Of a DNA stretch of 64,000 nt, positions 44,780 through 56,430 are shown one piece after another (position 1 is the first letter of the stretch; each line of letters begins with the position of its first letter). The DNA is from Ziziphus jujuba (lineage: Eukaryota; Streptophyta; Magnoliopsida; Rosales; Rhamnaceae), in contig NC_083383.1 in assembly GCF_031755915.1 (NCBI RefSeq), positions 29,573,501 to 29,637,500 on the forward strand, given 5' to 3'. The notes beneath the pieces are model-generated. The model was given only the letters and a program-made list of their open reading frames with translations, was not told the DNA's origin and ran no database searches. The position numbers were made by a program, and so were the translations under genes.

Positions 44780-45900
44780 TCAAAAGCAACATGGCATATG
44801 ATCTCCAAAAAGAATGGCTCCATCAATATGAATCTATCTCAAGAGGATTTGTCCTAGCATTGGTACCATCAAATTAAAAATGTATGATTGCACGATCGCA
44901 CCATCAGAAGACACGACACATGAAAGACCTGAAAAAAATATATTGTCTTTGGGACAATTAGATAATAGTAAGTGCAAAACCCATATTTTAGATGGGATCA
45001 TGAAAATAATTAAAGGCACACTTGTGGTGATGAAAGTGGAAAGATAGTTGCAAATTTATACATGCTTAAAGGAGAAACACAATAAGAAGGAGAAACGTCT
45101 ACAGCATCAGCAAACTCTATAGAGAATCAACAATAATGTGGTACATTAAGCTTGGCCACATGTTGGAACAAGGTTTAAAGATCCTTCCTGAACAAAAGCA
45201 TTTTCCAGGGCACAAAAAAGTTTCATTACCCTTTTATGAGCATTGTGTTACTAGTAAGCAGCATATGTTAAAGTTTAGCAGTTCTAATACTAGAAGCAAA
45301 ACTATCTTAGAACTGATTCACTCCAATATTTTCCTAGCACTAGTTCTGTCTCTATGAGGTGCAAGACATTTAGTATCATTTATTAATAATTACTCCAGGA
45401 GATGTTGGGTGTATCAAATCAAAAGGAAAGCGAATGTATTTTCAATTTTTAAAATATTCAAAGCACGGGTGGAGTATGAATATGAGAAAAAGATCAACTG
45501 TTTAAGGATAGACAATGAAGGAGAATATACTAGTGAAGAATTTCATAGCTTCTGTCAGTAAAAAAAATTTTAAGAGGTAGTTCACAGTGGTATACACTTA
45601 ACAGCAAAATAGAGTAGCAGAACGAATGAACAAAACCTTGTTGGAAATGACAAAAGCAATTTTGAGAATTGTGGGGATGGTCCAGTCATTTTGGGTAGAA
45701 GTAGTTAAGACTGTCTATTATGTGATCAATAAGTCACCATTAACCACAATTGATCTAAAAATGTTGATGGAGATGTGGACTAATAAGCCAATTATTCTCA
45801 CTTACATACATTTGGAAGTCTTGTCGATGTTATGTATAATACCCAAGAACATCAAAGTTGGATCCAAAATTTAGAAAATATAATTTTTTAGGATATGCTG
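44780..45900 (+). pseudogene. Copia protease C-terminal part and integrase
   Basis: It begins with ATWHMISKK and EKNILSLGQLDN, from the region between protease and integrase. The pre-integrase zinc motif follows (WYIKLGHMLEQGLKILPEQ ... FYEHCV), then integrase pieces LIHSNIFL, FINNYSRRCWVYQIKRKANV, LRIDNEGEYTSEEFHSFC, MNKTLLEMTKAILRI and HLHTFGS. These are scattered over several frames with stops. Confidence 0.75.
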
Positions 45901-46149
45901 ATATAGTTAAGGGATACCGCCTGTGAGATCCCATTGCCCACAAGATAATAATCAACAGAGATATGATATTTACAGAAGATAAAATACAAGAAACGAAAAT
46001 GATAGCACTTAAAAACAAAACCAAATACTACTATAGTTTAAGTTAAAAAAGACAAGAACAAGAAGTTCTAGATTCTTCTGAAGCAACACCAGAGCATGAA
46101 CAACAAGAGCAAGTTGAGTTTGCAACTCCATAAGTTCGACGATCAACTT

Positions 46150-46960
46150 CGGAAAAAAGAGAACTGGCTTGGTACTAAGAATACATTATGGAGGAAAATG
46201 CTGCATATTGTCTACTAACAAAAGATGGAGAGCCATTAACTTTCCAAAAGGCTACAAAAAAGCTTATAAGCTTTTCTATGGATGACAGTAATGCAGGAAG
46301 AAATTAAAGTTCTTCATAAAAATAAGATATGGGATCTTGTTCCACTACCATAAGGAAGGAAGGCTAATGGCAAAAAATAGATCTACAAGATCAAACAAGA
46401 CAACAATGACTAAGTGGAGCGGTATCGTACTAGATTGGTAGTGAAAGGATTCGCTCAAAAAGAAGGTATTAATTTCAATAAAATATTCTCTTTTGTTGTT
46501 TGACTTATAACAGTTCGTGTAGTCTTGGCAACGTATGCTATATTTGACTTATATTTAAAATAGTTGGATATGAAGATTGCATTTCTTTATGGAAAATTTG
46601 AAAAAGAGATTTACATACTCCAAGCAAGAGATTTCAAAGAAAAAGGAAAGGAGAACTTGGTTTGCAGGTTAAAAAAATCTCTATGCAGTCTCAAACAGGC
46701 ACCAAGATGTTGATAAAAGTGATTTGATTCATTCATCATGAGCCTTGAATATAACAGACTTAATTCAGATTCTTGTGCTTATTACAAGAGATTTGATGAT
46801 GATGATTTTATTATTTTGCTGTTGTATGTTGAGGATATGATGGTAGCAAGTCTCAACAAAGATCATATTAAAAATTTTGAAGGCACAGTTGGCTAGGGAG
46901 TTTGAAATGAGAACTTAGGACTACAAACAAGATTACAGGGATGTAAATTTAGCGAGACTG
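46150..46960 (+). pseudogene. Copia reverse transcriptase
   Basis: Readable pieces are LVVKGFAQKEGINFNKIFS, LDMKIAFLYGKFEKEIYI, SLCSLKQAPRC and IILLLYVEDMMVAS. The catalytic YVDD is YVED here. Several stops lie between the pieces. Confidence 0.75.
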
Positions 46961-47099
46961 GAATAATAGGAAGATTTGGCTTTCTAGAAGAACCACTTGA
47001 AAAAAAATTTGCAGCATTTCAACATGCAAAATTATAAGCCAATTTTTACCCCTCTTCCTATTAATTTTAAGTTATCTTCAAGTATAAGTCCTAGCAATA

Positions 47100-47760
47100 A
47101 AAAAGAAAGAAAAAATGTCTCGAGTACCATATGCATCAGTAGTGGGTAGCTTAATATTCGTTATGGTATACATAAGATCAGACATTACACAAGCAGTGAG
47201 AGCGGTTAGTCGATACATGGTGAGTCCTGGTAGAGAGCATTGGAGTGCTACAAAGAGGATCCTAAAATATTTGAAGGGTACTTCAAATGCTGCATTATGT
47301 TATGGAGAATCAGACTTTAATGTCAGAGGCTATGTTGATTCAGATTATGCAGGTGATCTTGACATAAGCAAATCCACTATAGAATTTGTGTTTACTTTTG
47401 TTGGAGGAGCTGTGAGCTAGGTTTCAAAACTACAATCTGTCGTAGCTGCTTTTATAATGGAAGCAAAATATATCACAACTTTGCAAGCTAGCAAAAAGGC
47501 AATCTAGTTACAAATGCTACTGGAGGAGCTTGGACACAAATAAGAGAAGATAACTCTGTTTTATGATACTCAGAGCGCTTTGCATTTAGCAAAGAATCCA
47601 GCATATTGCTCGAAGACAAAACATATACGACTTCCATTTCAGTTCATTTGTAAGAAAGTGGAAGACGGAAGTGTGGCTCTACAAAAAATCCATCCTAGAG
47701 ATAACCTAGCAAATGTTCTAACAAAATCAATTAGTACTAATAAGTTTATGTAGTGTAGAT
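47100..47760 (+). pseudogene. Copia RNase H
   Basis: An open stretch (47,115-47,420) gives VPYASVVGSLIFVMVYIRSD, HWSATKRILKYLKGTSNAAL and GYVDSDYAGDLDISKST. It continues after a stop as VSKLQSVVAAFIMEAKYITT and KNPAYCSKTKHIRLPFQFI, the usual end of Tork-type polyproteins. Confidence 0.8.
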
Positions 47761-47859
47761 CCTTAATTGGTCTAACAGAAATATAAATAGTATGTGAATG
47801 GAAATGACAAGTTGAAATGATTGAAGGGTTGTAATAAAAGTGACTTTAAATGAGAGATA

Positions 47860-47988
47860 TGTGGTGGTAAAGTCACTTTTTCCTTATCTATTAAGCCTTT
47901 GAATAAGACGATGAAAAGGCTAGCAATTGAAAAATCAAGCGTCATGACAGCTTGCAACAGCAGGATTAATCACCTTAACCCTGTAGTA
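47860..47988 (+). repeat. Truncated copia 3' LTR
   Basis: 129 bases align with the first part of the 5' LTR (for example tttccttatctattaagcc and attaatcaccttaaccc). After 'accctgtag' the similarity stops, so about 800 bases of LTR are missing. Confidence 0.8.
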
Positions 47989-48856
47989 TTACTATTGAAT
48001 GAAAAAGGCATTATTGTTAACTTTTTTATTTATATATTTTTTTAAAAAAATTATGTAATGGTATGATTTGCCAATTGCACATGCTTAACATCTTGAACTT
48101 CCCTTTTTTTTTTTTTTTTTCTTTTTTTTGGGGTATAATGGAGGCCAACGGCCTACACAAACCATCTTGAACTTCTTAACAAACATTGAATACATTTGTC
48201 AAAATATATGCCCATGTATATACTACCACACGTATGCATAATTTTTTATGCAAGGTAAATTATGATTGCTAAATTATTCTTATTACTTTTATGGAAAAGG
48301 AAGAAAAAAAGAAAAAAGACAAAAATAAATATGATATAAATATTTTAACATAAAACATGATATTATATGCATGGTGAATAAGATCCTTTTATTTTTAAAG
48401 TGGAAAAAATATATAAATTCCAAAAAAAAAAAATTGTTTGACATGTAAAGAAAAGAGAAATGAAAAGGAAAGGAACAAAGGAATGTTTTGCCAAATTTGG
48501 CCAAGAATTAGCTGTTTATATAGAACCATTGTCCATGTTGAAAATGGACAAGGGTTTTTATGGGCTTTTGATATATGGGCTTTTATTTTCGGTGGCCGAC
48601 AGTCTAGGATCATCGGCAACCTCGAAACCCAATGAATGATCCAAAAAAACAAAAAAGAAAAACAAAGAGAGTAGGGGGTAAGACTGTAATTTAAACGGAC
48701 AGAAGAACCAGTGGGAAGACTGAAAAGACTGAGTGGACTGGATTGGTACAACGAGCACTTGGGAAAAATGACCTCCTAAAATTCCGACCAAATGAAAAAG
48801 GCCTTCATTTGTTTTTTCGATTCTCTGCATCGCTTCCCCACCGGAAATTAAAAAAA
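47989..48856. other. Spacer and leader of the F-box gene
   Basis: Non-coding, with poly-T at 48,105-48,128. A possible TATA box (tttatatag) lies at 48,515-48,523, which would give a leader of about 310 bases before the ATG at 48,857. Confidence 0.45.
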
Positions 48857-49972
48857 ATGGACGAATCCCCGATCTACAATCTACCTCAGGAAACTCTCTA
48901 CCAGATCTTCTCTAGCCTTCCACTCCGTCAGATCATGATCTGCCGCTCCGTCTGCAAGCTCTTCAACCAACTCCTCACCTCCCCTTGCTTCGTTGATCAC
49001 GTCTTCACCAGATCCCCTCTCAACCTCATCGCTCTCCGACCTCCACACCATCACCACCACCATCACAGCCATAGCAACCGCCACTTGTCCTCTCATTCGT
49101 ATCTACACGTGTTCGATCCCGACCAGAACCAATGGCTCAAGTTCAACCTCGATTTCCTTCCCTTCCGGTCTCCCCACCCGGTCGCTTCCTCTCTCGGACT
49201 CGTTTACCTCTGGGGAGACTCGCCCGACTCTGCCGACTCGAATAAATCGCTCGTCGTCTGTAACCCGTTGACCCGGCGTTTCCGGGTTTTGCCTCAGCTG
49301 GGTTCGGCTTGGTCGCGTCATGGGTCTGTCCTGGTTGACACCGCGAGTCGGGTCATAGTCTTGACGGAATTGGTGGCACTTTACTTCACTGGTGCGCATC
49401 AGTGGCTGAGTTTCTCTTCCAACTTGCCGTCGAAACCCAGAAGCCCAATTTTGGTTTCCGACTCGGTTTACGCGCTCTGCGATGTGGGTTCGCCTTGGAG
49501 GAGCCAGTGGAAGCTTTTCTCTTGCACAATCACGCAGCTCAAGAGCTCGAAGCCATGGACTCGGTTAGAGAGGCATGAGTGGGGGGACGTGTTTGATATT
49601 TTGAAACGGCCCCGTTTGGTTCGGGGAACGGGGAATCGAATCCTGATGGTTGGTGGGTTGAAGTCTTCGTTTTCTTTGAACCCTTCGTGCTCGACGATAT
49701 TGATACTGAGGTTGGATTTGGATAGCATGGAGTGGGACGAGGCCGGTCGGATGCCACTAGACATGTTTGGGTGTTTTCAGGAGTCGAGCAAGTTCAAAGT
49801 GTTTGGTGGAGGAGACCGGGTTTGCTTCTCTGCGAAGAGAATTGGGAGGTTGGCATTGTGGGATCCTTGTTCCGGTAAAGGGGAGTGGAGGTGGATCGAT
49901 GGTGTTCCTGGTAGTGGTGATGGTCTTTCCAGAGGGTTTGTTTTTGAGGCGAGGTTAACTGCATTGCCATGA
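48857..49972 (+). CDS. F-box protein with C-terminal kelch/propeller-type region
   Basis: A single exon of 371 residues. The start is set at the ATG giving MDESPIYNLPQETL, because the earlier in-frame ATG at 48,743 adds a sequence with no family character. Residues 6-46 are an F-box (LPQETLYQIFSSLPLRQIMI, CRSVCKLFNQLL), which binds SKP1 in SCF ubiquitin ligases. The rest resembles the UFO-like plant F-box class: LHVFDPDQNQWLKFNL, VCNPLTRRFRVLPQL, VYALCD, ILILRLDLDSMEWDEAGRMP, LALWDPCSGKGEWRWI, with FEARLTALP at the end. A run of seven histidines follows the F-box. The substrate is unknown. The GC content of the 5' half is much higher than its surroundings, as expected for a conserved intronless gene. 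I do not recognise the exact orthologue. Confidence 0.88.
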   Translation: MDESPIYNLPQETLYQIFSSLPLRQIMICRSVCKLFNQLLTSPCFVDHVFTRSPLNLIALRPPHHHHHHHSHSNRHLSSHSYLHVFDPDQNQWLKFNLDFLPFRSPHPVASSLGLVYLWGDSPDSADSNKSLVVCNPLTRRFRVLPQLGSAWSRHGSVLVDTASRVIVLTELVALYFTGAHQWLSFSSNLPSKPRSPILVSDSVYALCDVGSPWRSQWKLFSCTITQLKSSKPWTRLERHEWGDVFDILKRPRLVRGTGNRILMVGGLKSSFSLNPSCSTILILRLDLDSMEWDEAGRMPLDMFGCFQESSKFKVFGGGDRVCFSAKRIGRLALWDPCSGKGEWRWIDGVPGSGDGLSRGFVFEARLTALP

Positions 49973-52101
49973 TAGATGTGGTTGATTGGGTTATTGAGCT
50001 GTTGATGGTGCCAATACGAGGTTGGTATATTTAAGAAACAGATCAAATGACGTTGTATCAATTAGAATTTTAATCAAAACTTGCATTTTCAATTTTATAA
50101 GTTAATGAAAAATCAATTTATGTTTCTTTGTCTGAACTTGAATTTTATACACACTTACACACTTGGTTGAAGTAAAGTTTATGTCGAGAAGGCTGGCTTA
50201 GATGAGAGTAAGAAAATGAAATAAGTGAACCGGAATTTTAGAAGTAAAAACAAGTTGACTTACTTTTTGTATGGCAATTATATGTAATGAAAAATAATGT
50301 GTTTTTGACTCTGAGCTTTTGTTGCTATTTGTTAGTTTTCAAATGTTTTCTGGTTCATTATATTGTTTCCACAAATATTTTTGCTGTTGTTCCAAAAGTA
50401 ACTGCGATAGAATTTAGTAAACATGGATTAACAGCTGAGCAAGCTGTGATGGTTATGGTTCTTTTGACTCTCTCAAGCATACCAACCTTACTCATTTGTT
50501 TGTTCGCAAATAAATTGTAAGGTTTTCTTTTCTGTCTAGCTGTGTTCCCCAGTTTGGAAGGTTTAAAAAAACTCAAATCCATGCTCGAGTCCGATACTCT
50601 ACAAACAGCTTGTATGCCCAGGGCCAAGTGTAGGTGACCTAGCGCTAGCCATTGTTTAATGAAGTCGAACATTTTACTTTGCACCAATATGTATGAAGTA
50701 GTTTTAAGTTGTGATGTAGAATGAAAAAGAGGGCTGAAAATCTTATGGGTACTATTTTTGGGTTGACAGAGAGTGGAGGTTGTAAGCTTATTTAACTACT
50801 TAGAACAGGTAGGTATGTCTGTGGGGCATGGGAGTTATTGTGATTTTGATTTCACCCTATATGGACTGGCTGCCATCTGTTTGGTGCTTGGTTAGCATTT
50901 TCTCACTTGCTAAGCTATCGGCACAGCACATTGAAGTAACCACCATAGCAAAGCTTCTAGAGGGCTGTAATTTGAGATTTTGTGAATGAATTAGTAATTT
51001 GGCTTTTCAGTGTTCTTTTATGGTGTTGTGCTAAATATCCTTTGTTGAGACGGCACAATACCATTGTTTCTGCTGGCTCTGTTACGTTGAGTTTTTCCCC
51101 CCCCTTTTTTTTTTTTTTTCTATTTTTTTGTTGGATAAACGTTATGTTTCGATTTTCACTTCTGCAATAACTAGATATTTGATGAGCTGTTTTTTTGTCC
51201 CATTCCATTCATGACTTTGGTTTTTTGGGTCAACTTATCCCTTTCCTAACGCTTAGGATCTTGTATATCTACTATGAGACCCTGTCCAGCCTTTATCACC
51301 GCTTTCCTCCTGGTCCATAGTGATCTTGATACAGATATAAGATTAAAATATGGTTATTCAGCTTGCTTTTATTACTGTTTAAACAGTTTATAAGGTAAAA
51401 TAATTATGATAAAGGTATGCACAGCGCACTTGTACATATGTTTAGAATTTGACATTTGAGCCTCCAATTATTTGACATTTGCTTATAATTATTTTTATAT
51501 ATGTTTTGAATTTTCCAGTATCTTTTTATCTTGGTGGTGATAAAGGCAAAATAAATTATTATGTTTAAAATACATTAGTTTCCACTTTACTTACCTAGTC
51601 TGAGATATGCATCATCACAAGGTATTGGTAAAAAAAGAGAGTAGTAAAGTTCTAGCAATCTAGGACAATGGTTTTCAATAATTCCAAACTGTAAAATATA
51701 CGTTGTTTTAATCAAATTGAATACCTAAAAAGGCACTCCCAAGTCAGACATATCCACTACTTATCTTTCTGGTTAATTTTTGGGGTTTAACTGAAAGAAC
51801 ATAATTTCTCAAATTATACGAAAACAAACAACCAACCGTGATCATCATTTAAGGAATCAATCTTTCATCGTTCAAACATATAAAACAAAGATGGAACAAG
51901 ATGTGATAAGTCACATGTTTATCTATTGAAGCAAAATTGGCCATAGCGTTCTAGGAAAAAGAGATGATTATCTGTCAGACACTCGGTGCCTCTCTTGTAA
52001 CTATTTGTTCCTGCCTAGAATAAAATCTCCATCCCAATTGCCCATTTGATTGCCATGAACAAATTGAAAAAGTGATCACAAACCACAAAATGAATTATAG
52101 A
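49973..52101. other. Convergent intergenic region between the F-box and DPH4 genes
   Basis: It holds the 3' regions of both genes. An open frame at 50,287-50,520 encodes a hydrophobic 77-residue peptide without recognisable homology and is not called. Poly-C/poly-T at 51,097-51,127. Nothing else is supported. Confidence 0.45.
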
Positions 52102-52653
52102 TCAAATATTATTATTGATTGAAACATAAATATCTGAATTTATCAATAGCCGGACTCTCAAAGAACAAGAACCACAAGGAAGAATAACTGAAGCTGGCAA
52201 AGCATCCCCTCTCTGTAAAGATATCTTCCTCCCATCTCTCAATAAAGGAAATCCCATTTTTCCCAACTCTAAAGAATCAACAGAGTAATAATCGCCGCAC
52301 CGACAATGGTAAAAGAGTTCAACTTCCTCTCCTGTATCTTCAACAATCATATCTTCCAAGCTAACATCTTCTGCAGCTATGGTTGAATCCTGTCTCGAAG
52401 CTTGAAGCTCAATGTCATAAAGTGCCCGAGACCTTGAATCGCTGAGGATTTCCCAAGCCTTCTGTACCTTCAAGAAACTAGCCCCTAGTTCATTCTCGGC
52501 GTGGGAAGCCTCAGATGCATTTTGTAATTTATCAGGATGGCTGTTAAGGATGGCAGATCTGTAGCTCGCACGAATTTCTTCATAAGTCGCATCTTCTTTC
52601 ACTGATAGGATATTATAATGTGTTTCTAGAATGGAATTCTTGCAGCAGAGCAT
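52102..52653 (-). CDS. DPH4: DPH4-type J-protein (diphthamide synthesis)
   Basis: 183 residues in one coding exon. The J domain is residues 11-80: YNILSVKEDATYEEIRASYR, HPD at 39-41, and FLKVQKAWEILSDSRSRALY. It is followed by a CSL-type zinc-binding domain with C117 and C119 (CRCGDYY) and C160 and C163 (CGSCSL). This pairing is specific to DPH4/DNAJC24, an electron-carrying J-protein that supports the first step of diphthamide formation on elongation factor 2 in the cytosol. The length is close to the plant family. The ATG at 52,653 follows GCCACAG|CTTGGACA, a plausible splice acceptor, so the 5' leader probably contains an intron with its first exon far upstream (54,600-55,130). A 0.9-kb repeat abuts this acceptor. 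Confidence 0.92.
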   Translation of the reverse strand: MLCCKNSILETHYNILSVKEDATYEEIRASYRSAILNSHPDKLQNASEASHAENELGASFLKVQKAWEILSDSRSRALYDIELQASRQDSTIAAEDVSLEDMIVEDTGEEVELFYHCRCGDYYSVDSLELGKMGFPLLRDGRKISLQRGDALPASVILPCGSCSLRVRLLINSDIYVSINNNI

Positions 52654-52671
52654 TGTCCAAGCTGTGGCACA

Positions 52672-53538
52672 AGATATATATTTGGATGTTGAATTTTAGA
52701 GTGTGAATTTTTTTAGTATCTAAAAACATGTAAAAAAAAAAATATATATATATATATATATATTTCCATCAATATGTAAAGTGATTAAAAATAAGCAAAC
52801 TAACGCATCACAATTGAATTTTTGATTGAAAAACTAAAAAACATATCAATATTGGACTGGCTGAAATATAACATATAATAATTGGATTTAAAGCATCCTT
52901 AGGATGGAATGAATGTATTGAAAAAAAAAAAAAGGGATAAATGAATTTAAATTGGAATATAATCAATATTGCATTTCTATTTTTATTTTTCATTGGGTAA
53001 CGACAGATATTGGATTTCTTAAAAAAAAAAAATAATAATAATAATAATGATAAGCAATGGCTACAGCCTACTGTTCCATAAGGGTAAGAGGATACCACTT
53101 TTGCATGCATCTTATTAAAATCAAAATAAAGCAGAAAATCTACTTTGTTTCAATATATATATATATATATAAATGAAAATTATATGGTCCGTTCTGGACC
53201 GGATATTGAAAACGGTTTTTTTCAAAAATAATTGTCAATTTTGATAGTCCATATACAGTGGATATTGAAAACGGTTTTTTCAAAAACTATCATCAATTTC
53301 GATGGCCCATATACAGACCATCCAGACCATAAACAGATCATATATATATATATATATATAAAACCAACTCATTTCCTTTGCTAAGTGACTTATTGAAATG
53401 GCCAAACCTATAATAATTAATTCACTCTTCTTCTCTTTTGGACGAAATAATATTTCAATACACTGCATGAAAAAAAACTACTCTATCCTTTTCCTATAGT
53501 GCGGTCGAATCTTGCTATTTTTATAGATATTTACATTA
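52672..53538 (+). repeat. 0.9-kb direct repeat, copy 1
   Basis: It is colinear with 55,499-56,430. Both start tatatttggatgttgaattttaga and share 'aaagtgattaaaaataa', 'gcatccttaggatggaatga' and 'gggtaacgacagatattgg'. Both end at 'cctatagtgcggtcgaatct' plus 'tgctatttt'. Within copy 1, 53,201-53,259 and 53,260-53,317 are a 59/58-base tandem pair (ggatattgaaaacggttttt ...) between (TA)n tracts. Confidence 0.85.
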
Positions 53539-55130
53539 ATCATTCCCGCTAGAATACATAAATATAAATCAGAAACACATAATTTACCCTTTTTTATCCC
53601 TAAACCAAACATAATTCACAATGTTAAGTTCATTATTTTGTATTATAAAGTGCTGAATGCATTGTTCACTAAACAATATGCATGCTTGTTTATAACACCT
53701 CTTCCAATGGGGGATTTACGAGAATCTTGACCTGCATTGACATGGACTAGTATACGTGTATTCCAAATGCTAAAACTCCTGTACATCTCTATGAATGTTG
53801 CAGAATCAGACCTACAGAATAAGTAATCTATGTTATCACTTAATTCTATCTAAGGATCTACCTTCCAGTAAATTATTATCACCCACATTCCACATCTTGC
53901 TAAAGACACACATAGGAAGACAACTTAAGCAAAGCTCTGAAGCTTAGTTTTTGACAATGTACAAGTGACTCGAGAGAATATTAAATTCTCGCATTGTTAC
54001 AAGCTAGTATGGTAATGTGGTTATCATTTTACACTTATTAACAATTAGATAGGTGAGAGGTAAGAATACTAGCTATGAAACTATCAATGGAAACAAGCCT
54101 ATACTTTCAAGTTTAAAAAATTACAATTTAAGCATGCACTAGAAAATATCACACCAACAATCAAAGAAAAAATAGGTAGTAATTAAGATCCAATATTTAG
54201 TGAACGGATTTGAGAAGTAAAAAAGAAAAATTTCTGAGACCAAAGTCACAGGACAAGTGAAACATAAACTACAAAATGCAAAAGCAAACCACCACTACCT
54301 TCACCAAGCTCACTTCATACTGTTCCTTCATCAATCCAAAAAACAAACAATGCGATCTAAACCTGATATGCATAGCTCTCCATCAATTTTATACCCAAAA
54401 ACCCACTGTTTTCTGCAAATCGAATCCAAAAACCCAATATCAATAACAATGACTCAACAACCAACGTGCCGGAACTTGAATTATCCGGCGACCCACGATC
54501 CAAAATAGATCGACAACGCGAAAACAAACCCTAATTCCAATGTTTCGACAATTTTACCAATTGGATCCAGAAAGTTCGCATAAGATACTTTCTTTAACAC
54601 TAAAATTCACAATACCTTCCTGAACTTCTTCGCCGGCCGTACGTTGGCCGAACACCTGAGAGAATTTCCACTCCAGGGATGAAAAAGTAGAAAGGCAATC
54701 AACTATTATGCGAAGACCAATGTAATGTTTTAGATAAAAAAAAACCTTCCCTAACCCAATTCTACACCTTCAAACAACTTCGACCAAGAGCTAGGGAAAG
54801 CTTATCCCTTTTTGGTTTTAAGAAATTCTGAAAATTTTCAGATTCCACAGTCCGGTTTGAACACAAGAACCGCTCAATTTTCAATTTTCAATTTTTTGTA
54901 AGCTAATTACATTCTGCTAATTGGGTGGAAATCAATTTCAAATGGGTATTGACCAAAAATCAAAAAGCACCCAGTTCAAATAAATAAATAAATATTCCAA
55001 GAAATAAAAGCATAATTTACCAGATGAGAGCTGGAAGAACGTAATCAACAAATTCTGAGCATAAGAAAATCTGTGCCTCGCTGCCAACTCTCCGATTCGC
55101 CTCCGTTGGTCCGCAGTTTTGGGCATATAC
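53539..55130 (-). other. Probable 5' leader region of DPH4
   Basis: No coding exon is supported, but several parts look like plant leader exons on the minus strand. One is a GC-richer block near 55,030-55,130 ending CTCATCTG|GTAAAT. Another, near 54,620-54,700, contains TCTCAG|GTGTTC and CAGGAAG|GTATTG donor-like sites. A third, at 54,440-54,560, has TTAGGGTTT and an ATTTGCAG acceptor-like site. They are placed to splice to the DPH4 coding exon. A separate non-coding transcript is the alternative. Confidence 0.4.
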
Positions 55131-55498
55131 TCTTCGGCTTACTTGAAAATCTGTTTGGAAGGACGTAATCAAAGTGCATGTATTAGCGAGTGGAACTTGT
55201 GGCTGGGCCTGGAAAAGCTCGGCTTTATGGAAAAAGGTCTGGCTTGTTCTATATGCACCACAAACAAACTGTATACATTCAATATGAAAGATCCAATAAT
55301 CCGTAAGATTTTTCGTAAAAGCCCTCCATCAGGTGGCAACCAGTTTTTAATTTCTGAATTTCAACTTTTTTCTACTATTTTTTATTTGAAAAAAAAAGCT
55401 TGCAATTATTAATTAAAAACATAAATATATATATATATAAATATTTTTTTTTTAAGTTTCAAACTTAATTAAACCGAGGATTATAGAGAATTGACAAA

Positions 55499-56224
55499 AT
55501 ATATATTTGGATGTTGAATTTTAGAATATGTGAATTTTTTTAGTCTGTAAAAACATGTAAATATATATATACGGAAATTATATGCTGAGGACGATCCGTA
55601 TGAGGACTGTAGTATTAGTGATGGTTTTTCATAATATTAACGACGGTTTCTTAAAAAATCGTCATCAATACTATGAAAAACCGTCACCAATACTGTAGTC
55701 AGCATGATGATCGTCCGCACCATACACAGACTGTATATATATATATATTCCCATCAATATGTAAAGTGATTAAAAATAACCAAACTAACTCATCACAATT
55801 GAATTTTGATTGAAAAACTAAAAAACATATTAATATTGGACCGGCTGAAATATGACATATAATAATCGGATTTAAAGCATCCTTAGGATGGAATGAATGT
55901 ATTTAAAAAAAAAAAAAAAAAAGGGGGGGGTGATAAATGAATTTAAATTGGAATATAATCAATATTGCATTTCTATTTTTATTTTTAATTGGGTAACGAC
56001 AGATATTGGCTTTCTTAAAAAAAATAAAAAATAGTGATAAGTAACGGCTACAGGCTACTGTTCCATAAGGGTGAGAGGAAACCACTTTTGCATGCATCTT
56101 ATTAAAATCAAAATAAAGCAGAAAATCTACTTTGTTAAGTCCACTCTGGACAACTGTTACTGAAAATGAATTTTTCATTGTAATATTAATAGTTTCCATA
56201 CATATCGTTCGCACCATAGATGAA

Positions 56225-56261
<37 letters not shown>

Positions 56262-56430
56262 CAACCATCTTCTTTGCTAAATTTATTGAAATCAGCCGAA
56301 AACCTATAATAATTAATTCACTCTTCTTCTCTTTTGGACGAAATAATAATTCAATACACGGCATGAAAAAACTACTCTATCCTTTTCCTATAGTGCGGTC
56401 GAATCTTGCTATTTTATATATATTTACATT
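55499..56430 (+). repeat. 0.9-kb direct repeat, copy 2
   Basis: Partner of 52,672-53,538, about 2.8 kb away in the same orientation. It differs by carrying a hairpin insert at 55,571-55,738 and a different short sequence at 56,148-56,228 where copy 1 has its tandem pair. Confidence 0.85.
55584..55722. repeat. Foldback hairpin, MITE-like
   Basis: The left arm reads gaggacgatccgtatgagga ... agtattagtgatggtttttc. The right arm, complemented, reads GCGGACGATCATCATGCTGA ... AGTATTGGTGACGGTTTTTC. The arms pair over about 65 bases with a centre near 55,650. It lies between (TA)n tracts and is absent from the sister repeat at 52,672-53,538. Confidence 0.75.

Larger units (their letters stand above)
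42926..47990 (+). mobile_element. Tork-type Ty1/copia retrotransposon, decayed
   Basis: The 5' LTR begins at 42,926 (tgtgatggtaaagcttcttt) and the methionine tRNA primer site TGGTATCAGAGC is at 43,856-43,867. Gag, protease, integrase, reverse transcriptase and RNase H remnants follow in copia order, with many stops and frameshifts. The 3' LTR starts at 47,860 (tgtggtggtaaagtcacttt) and matches the 5' LTR only to about 47,988. Motifs such as WYIKLGHMLEQGLKIL and VPYASVVGSLIFVMVYIRSD resemble Tnt1/Tork-lineage polyproteins. No target duplication can be tested because the right LTR is cut short. Confidence 0.85.

Noticed and set aside
50287..50520. Hydrophobic 77-residue open frame downstream of the F-box gene
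   Set aside because: No recognisable family, no clear promoter, and it lies in AT-rich 3' flank where such frames arise by chance.
52808..53110. Open frames in the 0.9-kb direct repeats (also 55,903-56,364)
   Set aside because: They depend on homopolymers and the two copies do not conserve the reading frame.
52672..56430. The 0.9-kb direct repeats as LTRs of one retrotransposon
   Set aside because: No TG...CA ends, primer site or polypurine tract, and the interior looks like host leader sequence.
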